A DNA stretch of 64,000 bases from Nitrosomonas sp. (GTDB taxonomy: Bacteria > Pseudomonadota > Gammaproteobacteria > Burkholderiales > Nitrosomonadaceae), in contig NZ_JADZAJ010000030.1 in assembly GCF_020852615.1 (NCBI RefSeq), positions 1 to 64,000 of the forward strand. Direction: 5' to 3'. How positions within the stretch are numbered: the first letter of the stretch is position 1; each line of letters begins with the position of its first letter. Positions 57,837 through 64,000 of this stretch are shown one piece after another. Both the position numbers and the translations under genes were made by a program. The notes under the pieces are model-generated. The model worked only from the letters and a program-made list of their open reading frames with translations, had not been told where the DNA came from and ran no database searches.

Positions 57837-57996
57837 ATATTGATTTCTTGAATGTTCTTTCAGGCCATAAAACGCTGGCTGCTATACTACAGCCAGCTGA
57901 CTGATCCAGTGTGCTGTCAGCCGGTCACAGTGTACCCGTTTTATCAGGATCGCCAGAAAGCAGATAAAGCTTTATTTTTTCAATCATATCGTTTGT

Positions 57997-58917
57997 ATGA
58001 CAAATATCGGTTTTATCGGTCTGGGCATCATGGGAAAACCCATGGCCGGCCATCTCATCCGGGGAGGTTACCCGGTTTACCTTCATTCCCGCAGTGGCGT
58101 ACCGGATGAATTGACATCCCTGGGCGGGGTTGCCTGCCCCGCCCCCGGGGATGTGGCTGAACGAGCGGATATCATCATCCTGATGCTGCCGGATACACCG
58201 GACGTCGAAAAAGTACTGTTTGCTGAAAACGGGGTCATATCAGGCCTGTCCACAAATCCGGCCCAATCAAAAATCATTATCGATATGAGTACGATCTCAC
58301 CGGTCAGAACCCGGGATTTCGTTACACGGATCAGGCAGATCGGCCACGAGTACGCGGATGCTCCGGTATCGGGTGGCGATATTGGCGCCCGCAACGCCAC
58401 ACTGACCATCATGGTCGGAGCAACCGAAGCAGTTTTTGCGAAAATCGAACCGATACTGGCATTAATGGGAAAAACCATTACACGAATCGGTGAACCGGGC
58501 ACGGGCCAGGTCTGCAAGGCAGCCAACCAGATCATCGCGGCCCTGACGCTTGAAGCCGTGGCCGAAGCACTGGTATTCGCCTCCAGGGCCGGCGCGGACC
58601 CAAACCGGGTCAGACAGGCACTGCTGGGTGGATTTGCTGCTTCACGCATTCTGGAAGTTCATGGTGAACGCATGCTCAAGCATACCTTTACTCCCGGTTT
58701 CCGGATCGATCTGCATATGAAGGATCTGGGAATCGCACTGGATTGCGCTACGGAACTGGGCGTCAGCCTGCCGGGCACTGCACTGACCCAATCGCTTTAT
58801 AACGCCTGCGTTGCACACGGAGACGCGCAGCAGGACAGCTCGGCTATTGTACGCATCCTCGAAAAACTGGCCGGACATACGATCCATCCATCCACTACAG
58901 CCTCTCATGAATCGTAA
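57997..58917 (+). CDS. garR: tartronate-semialdehyde reductase (2-hydroxy-3-oxopropionate reductase)
   Basis: A 306-residue 3-hydroxyisobutyrate dehydrogenase-family enzyme. The NAD(P) loop is GFIGLGIMGKPMAGHL, with DAPVSGGDIGARNATLTIMVGG-type substrate loop (here ending MVGAT) and the catalytic lysine in GQVCKAANQ. It reduces tartronate semialdehyde to glycerate. Its stop overlaps the glcD start by 11 bases, tying it to glycolate oxidation. Confidence 0.85.
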   Translation: MTNIGFIGLGIMGKPMAGHLIRGGYPVYLHSRSGVPDELTSLGGVACPAPGDVAERADIIILMLPDTPDVEKVLFAENGVISGLSTNPAQSKIIIDMSTISPVRTRDFVTRIRQIGHEYADAPVSGGDIGARNATLTIMVGATEAVFAKIEPILALMGKTITRIGEPGTGQVCKAANQIIAALTLEAVAEALVFASRAGADPNRVRQALLGGFAASRILEVHGERMLKHTFTPGFRIDLHMKDLGIALDCATELGVSLPGTALTQSLYNACVAHGDAQQDSSAIVRILEKLAGHTIHPSTTASHES

Positions 58918-60361
58918 GCAGCTGATCGAAGCCTTCCGCCAGTTTCTGCCTGAAGAAGCCGTGCTGTACGAAGCAGAAGATTTAAGGCCGTATGAATGCG
59001 ATGCTCTGTCTGCCTACCGGCAGCTGCCGATGGTTGTCGTACTGCCACGCACGGAAGCTGAAATTGCCGCCATCCTGAAAATTTGCCATAGCGGGCGTGT
59101 TCCGGTGGTAGCACGTGGTTCCGGCACCGGCCTGTCCGGTGGAGCACTGCCTCTTGCGGAAGGTGTACTGCTGTCACTGGCCAGGCTGAACCGCATTCTG
59201 GAAATTGACTCTGCTGCCTGTACTGCGCGTGTGCAGCCGGGCGTCCGTAACCTGGCCATCAGCGAAGCGGCCACACCTTACGGGATGTATTACGCGCCTG
59301 ATCCTTCCTCCCAGATTGCCTGCAGCATCGGCGGCAATGTGGCAGAAAATTCGGGAGGCGTGCACTGTCTCAAATACGGGCTGACTGTTCATAACATTTT
59401 ACGTTTGCGTGTGCTGACAATCGAAGGAGACATACTGGAAATTGGTGCAGATGCACTCGACAGCCCCGGTTTCGATCTGCTCGCACTGATGACGGGCAGC
59501 GAAGGCATGCTGGGGATCGTCACCGAGATTACGGTCAGACTGCTGCCCAAACCGGAAACGGTAAAACTGGTCATGGCGGTGTTCGACGATGTCAGGAAAG
59601 CCGGCGAGGCTGTCGCCAGTGTCATTCAGGCCGGTATCATTCCGGCCGGTATGGAAATGATGGACAAGATCACCATTCATGCCGTCGAAGATTTCGTGCA
59701 TGCGGGTTACGACCTCGAAGGGGCAGCAATTCTGCTGTGTGAATCCGATGGTACGGCAGAAGAAGTTGCTGATGAAATCGGGCGGATACGCACCATTCTG
59801 CAGGCAAGCGGTGCTACCCGGATCAGCCTTGCGCAGGATGAAGCCGAGCGGCAGCGCTTCTGGGCCGGACGAAAAGCCGCCTTCCCAGCAGCCGGTCGGG
59901 TTTCACCGGATTATTACTGCATGGATGGCACCATTCCACGCAAGCATCTGGCACACGTGCTGGAACAGATTGAACAGCTTTCAGCAGAGTATGGCCTGCG
60001 CTGTATGAATGTATTTCATGCGGGAGACGGTAACCTGCACCCGCTGATTCTGTACGATGCCAACCAGCCAGGTGAACTGCAAAAAGCAGAAGCATTCGGT
60101 GCCCGTATCCTGGAAATCTGTATTGAAGCAGGCGGATCACTGACCGGCGAACACGGCGTGGGAATCGAGAAACTCGACCAGATGTGCCTGCAGTTCAGTG
60201 ATGCCGAGCGCAACCGGTTCCATGCGATCAAAGCAGCATTCGATCCGCAATCGCTGCTCAATCCGGGTAAAGCGATTCCCGAGCTGCACCGCTGTGCCGA
60301 ATTTGGAGCGATGCATGTCCACCGGGGCACTGAAAAATTTCCGGATATACCCAGGTTTTAA
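58907..60361 (+). CDS. glcD: glycolate oxidase, FAD subunit
   Basis: A 485-residue FAD-linked oxidase. The PCMH FAD fold has VARGSGTGLSGGALP and GNVAENSGGVHCLKYG; the C-terminal half contains the FHAGDGNLHP and GEHGVGIEK marks of the D-lactate/glycolate family. Start ATG 58907; the frame is open to 58811 but that part overlaps garR. GlcD makes glyoxylate from glycolate. Confidence 0.93.
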   Translation: MNRKQLIEAFRQFLPEEAVLYEAEDLRPYECDALSAYRQLPMVVVLPRTEAEIAAILKICHSGRVPVVARGSGTGLSGGALPLAEGVLLSLARLNRILEIDSAACTARVQPGVRNLAISEAATPYGMYYAPDPSSQIACSIGGNVAENSGGVHCLKYGLTVHNILRLRVLTIEGDILEIGADALDSPGFDLLALMTGSEGMLGIVTEITVRLLPKPETVKLVMAVFDDVRKAGEAVASVIQAGIIPAGMEMMDKITIHAVEDFVHAGYDLEGAAILLCESDGTAEEVADEIGRIRTILQASGATRISLAQDEAERQRFWAGRKAAFPAAGRVSPDYYCMDGTIPRKHLAHVLEQIEQLSAEYGLRCMNVFHAGDGNLHPLILYDANQPGELQKAEAFGARILEICIEAGGSLTGEHGVGIEKLDQMCLQFSDAERNRFHAIKAAFDPQSLLNPGKAIPELHRCAEFGAMHVHRGTEKFPDIPRF

Positions 60362-60364
60362 TCC

Positions 60365-61468
60365 ATGCAAGATCAAACCATCCTCGATCAGCTTATCCAG
60401 CCTGTTATACAGGCTGCCGAAAACAAGCAGCCGCTGCGTATTCGCGGTGGCGGCAGCAAGGATTTTTACGGCAATCCGCAGGCGTTACAGCATTCTTCCG
60501 TACTCGATACGTCCGCCTGGCAGGGCATCGTTGATTATGAACCGAGCGAACTGGTGATCACAGCCCGCTCCGGAACACCGCTGGCCGAACTGGAAAAGCT
60601 GCTGCACGACCACGGTCAGATGCTGGCTTTCGATCCCCCTCATTTCGGTGCTGCCGCCACACTGGGCGGGTGTGTCGCAGCCGGATTGTCCGGCCCCAGA
60701 CGCGCCTACACCGGTGCTGTACGTGATTATGTGCTGGGCACCAGATTGCTCGATGGCAAGGGTGATATTCTGTCTTTTGGCGGACGGGTAATGAAGAACG
60801 TTGCCGGTTATGATGTTTCCCGTCTCATGACAGGTGCCATGGGTACACTGGGCGTACTGCTCGAAATATCGCTCAAGGTACTTCCCAAACCGGCTGTAGA
60901 ACGCACCCTGTGTATTCAAACCATTCCGGATCAGGCAATTAAAATTATGCGACGCTGCTCGGCTGAACCACTGCCGGTTTCCGCCACCTGTTTTCATAAT
61001 GATCAGCTTTACATCCGACTTTCCGGTACCGAATCCGCCGTGCGCACGGCGCATGCCAGACTGGGAGGGGATGAAATCAAAGACCAGGCAAGTGACAAAG
61101 AAAATTTCTGGGAATCTGTCAGAGATCACGTTCATCCATTTTTCCGGCAGGGAAAATTAAATGGCAAATCGCTGTGGCGCCTGTCGATCAAGCCGACCAC
61201 TCCCCCGCTTTCACTGCCGGGTGAACAGCTGATCGAATGGGGTGGCGCATTGCGCTGGCTGGTAACAGATGAAAATACTGATACAGCGGCAATACGCCAG
61301 CAAGCCTCAAATGCCGGTGGTCACGCCACCCTGTTTCACAGCAATAAAACAGCGATTCCTGTATTTCACCCGCTTTCCCCTGCTCTGCTGAAAATCCACC
61401 AGCGTCTGAAACAGCAGTTCGATCCGGCAGGTATCCTCAATCCGCAACGACTGTATACCGAGTTTTAA
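60365..61468 (+). CDS. glcE: glycolate oxidase, FAD-binding subunit
   Basis: A 367-residue second FAD-fold subunit with RGGGSKDFYG, the SELVITARSGTPL stretch, and ATLGGCVAAGLSGPRR. It forms a complex with GlcD and GlcF. Three bases separate it from glcD. Confidence 0.93.
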   Translation: MQDQTILDQLIQPVIQAAENKQPLRIRGGGSKDFYGNPQALQHSSVLDTSAWQGIVDYEPSELVITARSGTPLAELEKLLHDHGQMLAFDPPHFGAAATLGGCVAAGLSGPRRAYTGAVRDYVLGTRLLDGKGDILSFGGRVMKNVAGYDVSRLMTGAMGTLGVLLEISLKVLPKPAVERTLCIQTIPDQAIKIMRRCSAEPLPVSATCFHNDQLYIRLSGTESAVRTAHARLGGDEIKDQASDKENFWESVRDHVHPFFRQGKLNGKSLWRLSIKPTTPPLSLPGEQLIEWGGALRWLVTDENTDTAAIRQQASNAGGHATLFHSNKTAIPVFHPLSPALLKIHQRLKQQFDPAGILNPQRLYTEF

Positions 61469-61471
61469 ACC

Positions 61472-62731
61472 ATGCAAACCCGTTTGACTGACCTGATCAA
61501 AGACACGCCGGAAGGCAAGGAAGCCGACGCCATTCTGCGCAGCTGTGTGCATTGCGGCTTCTGCCTCGCCACCTGCCCCACCTATCAGCTGCTGGGAAAC
61601 GAGCTGGACAGTCCGCGCGGACGAATTTACCTGATCAAGCAGATGCTGGAAGGCCAGGAAGTCACTGAAAAAACGCAGCTGCATCTTGATCGCTGCCTGA
61701 CCTGCCGCGCCTGTGAAACCACCTGTCCATCCGGGGTACAGTACGGACACCTGCTCGACATCGGCCGGGGCATGGTTGAACAGCAAATCCGGCGCACCCC
61801 TTATGCCACCTTCAAGCGTTACGCCCTGCGCAAATTGCTGCCTAACCGCACCCTTTTCAGTACGCTCATGGGTGTTGCCCGTATGGGCCGGCCACTACTC
61901 CCTGCCCGCCTGAAAAGGACGATATTCCCGGAACCGGTAACTGCCCGCAATCCCTCCGGTAAAATCCACACACGCTCCATGCTGATACTCGCCGGTTGCG
62001 TACAGCCGGCAATGACACCCAACACCAACCACGCTACCACACGCGTACTGGACAGGCTCGGTATTGCAGTGATGACTGCAGAACAGGCCGGCTGCTGCGG
62101 CGCGCTTGCCTACCACCTCAATGCGCAGGAGGAAGGATTAAACGCCATGCGCCACAATATTGACGCCTGGTGGCCTTTTGTCACGCGATCCGAGAATCCG
62201 GTTGAAGCTATCATCATCACGGCCAGCGGCTGCGGTGTTACTGTCAGGGATTACGGACACCTGCTGCAACACGATCCGGATTATGCTGAAAAAGCTGCAA
62301 AGATCTCCAGCCTGACCCGGGATATCAGCGAAATCATCACGGCCGAAGCTTCCACACTGATCCCGCTACTGGAAGCAGAAAAAGCGACATCGAAATCCTC
62401 ACCTCCACGCAATCTTGCCTTTCACGCCCCCTGTACCTTGCAGCACGGCATGAAACTGAAAGGAAAAGTCGAACCGGTTCTGCAGGCGGCAGGCTTCAAC
62501 CTGACCAAAGTGGCTGATCCCCACCTCTGCTGCGGCTCAGCAGGCACCTATTCCATCCTGCAGCCCAAACTTTCCCGCCAGTTGCGCGACAACAAAATCG
62601 CCGCATTAACCATGGAAAACCCTGATCTGGTAGTTACCGCCAATATCGGCTGCCAGATGCATCTGCAAGGCGGCACTTCGCTGCCTGTGCGCCACTGGAT
62701 TGAACTGCTGGATGAAACCCTGGCCGGGTAA
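61472..62731 (+). CDS. glcF: glycolate oxidase, iron-sulfur subunit
   Basis: A 419-residue subunit with two [4Fe-4S] ferredoxin motifs (CVHCGFCLATCP near 25-36 and CLTCRACETTCP near 75-86) and two CCG domains with GCCGALAYH and CCGSAGTYS. It passes electrons from glycolate oxidation to the quinone pool. It ends the garR-glcDEF group. Confidence 0.93.
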   Translation: MQTRLTDLIKDTPEGKEADAILRSCVHCGFCLATCPTYQLLGNELDSPRGRIYLIKQMLEGQEVTEKTQLHLDRCLTCRACETTCPSGVQYGHLLDIGRGMVEQQIRRTPYATFKRYALRKLLPNRTLFSTLMGVARMGRPLLPARLKRTIFPEPVTARNPSGKIHTRSMLILAGCVQPAMTPNTNHATTRVLDRLGIAVMTAEQAGCCGALAYHLNAQEEGLNAMRHNIDAWWPFVTRSENPVEAIIITASGCGVTVRDYGHLLQHDPDYAEKAAKISSLTRDISEIITAEASTLIPLLEAEKATSKSSPPRNLAFHAPCTLQHGMKLKGKVEPVLQAAGFNLTKVADPHLCCGSAGTYSILQPKLSRQLRDNKIAALTMENPDLVVTANIGCQMHLQGGTSLPVRHWIELLDETLAG

Positions 62732-62760
62732 CTGCTGAAATCAAAAATCCGGCTGATCCC

Positions 62761-63480
62761 CTATCCGCGCGGCCGTACCGCCGACAGGGGGATCTGGTTC
62801 AGTTCCGCTGCGGCCTCGCGCCAGGCCGGATAATACTGGTCCATCAACCCGACAAACCGTTTGTTATGCGATGGTTCGATCAGGTGAACCAGCTCATGCA
62901 CCACAACGTATTCCAGCAGATCCTGCGGTTTTCTCACCAGATCGGTATTCAGCCGGATATGGCGACGCCTCGTATTGCAGCTGCCCCAGCGGGTTTTCAT
63001 CTGCTGCAGAAAATAGGCAGAAACACTCACACCCAGTCGCTCCTGCCATTTTCCGATCAGCTCAGGCACCACAGCGTGCAACAGGGATTTGTGCCAGGCG
63101 TGCATTACGGCAGTACGTTTGAACAGATCACTACCGGGGCGCACCTGCAGGGTGATGGTCTGCTGATCCATCAGCACACACGGCCCGGCTGGTTTTTCCA
63201 CCACCTGCAGCACGTAATGACGCCCCCATACAGCATGACTTTCCCCGCCGATAAACTGCCGGGGTGCTTCCCTGACCTGCGCCTGCAGTTTTGCCTGCTG
63301 CTTGTGAATCCAGGGGAGTTTTGAAACAGCAAAAGCGTGTATTGCCGCCAGCTGAATACCGATTGGAGCAACCAGCGTTACTTGCCCATCTGGCGCAAGC
63401 ACTCTCAAATAAATATGTTTCACTCTCTTGCGCCGCATGAAAATCGTAAGATTTTCCAGCCTGATCTGTTCGCTCATCAA
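62761..63480 (-). CDS. YgjP/DUF45-family metallopeptidase-like protein
   Basis: A 239-residue protein with a zinc-binding HELVHLIEPSHNKRF motif, and KTRWGSC before it, the two marks of the YgjP/DUF45 family related to SprT. Partners and substrates are not known to me. The start overlaps the exonuclease I stop by four bases. Confidence 0.85.
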   Translation of the reverse strand: MMSEQIRLENLTIFMRRKRVKHIYLRVLAPDGQVTLVAPIGIQLAAIHAFAVSKLPWIHKQQAKLQAQVREAPRQFIGGESHAVWGRHYVLQVVEKPAGPCVLMDQQTITLQVRPGSDLFKRTAVMHAWHKSLLHAVVPELIGKWQERLGVSVSAYFLQQMKTRWGSCNTRRRHIRLNTDLVRKPQDLLEYVVVHELVHLIEPSHNKRFVGLMDQYYPAWREAAAELNQIPLSAVRPRG

Positions 63481-64000
63481 TCAGCCTGTTCTTCCGATCC
63501 GAAATGATCAGACGGCCAGGGCAGATCATTTTCCTGCGCCAGCATCCTGCCCCATGCTTCCAGTTCGTTCAGAATTTCCTGCTGTGTTTGTTGTGTGCAA
63601 TCGGTTCGCAGTTGTAAAAGTTTCTGGTGATATTCATTCAATGTCAGGCTGCCATTGATGGCATTTTCACCAAGCTGTCTGCGGCAATGCGTTTGCCAGC
63701 GGTGTTTTTCCTGAGCTGATAAGGTATCAGGAAAGTTGCGGGCACGATAACGGAACAACAGCTCAATATACCGCTCATCCTGAAATTTTCCGGCCAGATC
63801 AATCAGTTTTTCCGGTTCTGCATCACGCACCAGCGGGAACAGATTGCGATCGTGGTCACTGGCAAAACCATCGTATAACGCCAGATCGGCATCATTTTCT
63901 ATCAATACTTTATTGCCGGAATACGCCTGTCTGATTCGTTGTATGAAATCCAGATGCTGCAGTAACTGTTGCCAGTGTTGCTGGCATTGTTCGATATTCA
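63477..64000 (-). CDS. sbcB: exodeoxyribonuclease I, C-terminal part (runs off the window)
   Basis: About 174 codons of the 3' end are present; the frame continues past 64000 without a stop. LALYDGFASDHDR and the ELLFRYRARNFPDTLSAQEKHRW motif are the signature of the exonuclease I C-terminal domain. The nuclease DEDD domain lies outside. It degrades single-stranded DNA 3' to 5' and is involved in repair and recombination. Confidence 0.88.
   Translation of the reverse strand, partial: NIEQCQQHWQQLLQHLDFIQRIRQAYSGNKVLIENDADLALYDGFASDHDRNLFPLVRDAEPEKLIDLAGKFQDERYIELLFRYRARNFPDTLSAQEKHRWQTHCRRQLGENAINGSLTLNEYHQKLLQLRTDCTQQTQQEILNELEAWGRMLAQENDLPWPSDHFGSEEQAD

Noticed and set aside
58811..58906. 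Upstream extension of glcD
   Set aside because: It lies within garR and lacks a ribosome site; ATG 58907 gives the usual N-terminus.
1..64000. CRISPR arrays, rRNA, tRNA genes, replication origin
   Set aside because: No regular repeat-spacer pattern, tRNA T-loop in cloverleaf context, rRNA segment or cluster of DnaA-like boxes was found by eye in the intergenic parts.

Overview
The window looks like chromosome of an ammonia-oxidising betaproteobacterium close to Nitrosomonas. Three things point there: a heme-copper NO reductase cluster of the sNOR type (norS-norY-senC-orf), glycolate salvage genes of the kind autotrophs carry, and a long leu/asd/fimV/truA/trp/accD/folC/dedD/cvpA/purF/metZ run in an order I associate with Nitrosomonas. 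The assignment is by gene content only; no rRNA or tRNA gene was seen.

Bases 1-11.9 kb are accessory. They hold the tail of an IS3-family element that cuts off a Tc-toxin/SpvB-type gene, an AraC regulator, two adjacent multicopper-oxidase-like genes, a graveyard of broken toxin-antitoxin genes, an intact AbiEii-type pair, a patatin lipase beside a small membrane protein, a five-repeat tachylectin-like propeller gene and a LuxR-family regulator. Two observations stand out. First, the two oxidase-like proteins have lost complementary copper ligands: one keeps the domain-1 histidines, the other the domain-2 ligands, as if one active site were split over two polypeptides. Second, a promoter-like block with the inverted repeat CGTATG-AA-CATACG lies upstream of the toxin-like gene, the oxidase pair and the propeller gene, suggesting one regulon.

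From 11.9 to 31.9 kb: an ion antiporter, prfB with its programmed frameshift, a large ChpA/PilL hybrid kinase with its PilJ receptor, two envelope-related genes, and a czcBAC-type metal efflux operon ending in a RhuM fragment, divergent from a two-component system.

From 31.9 to 50.6 kb every gene is on the minus strand: ilvA, metZ, purF, cvpA, dedD, folC, accD, trpA, trpB, trpF, truA, fimV, asd, leuB, leuD, a small entericidin lipoprotein gene and leuC. Small overlaps and gaps suggest several long operons.

From 50.6 to 64 kb: the plus-strand sNOR cluster behind a good sigma70-like promoter, a convergent terminator, a formate/nitrite-family channel, nucleotide-sugar genes (galE, rfbC, rfbA), then tartronate-semialdehyde reductase with glcD-glcE-glcF, which together would return 2-glycolate from Rubisco oxygenation to central metabolism, a YgjP-type metallopeptidase and the 3' end of an exonuclease I gene running off the window.
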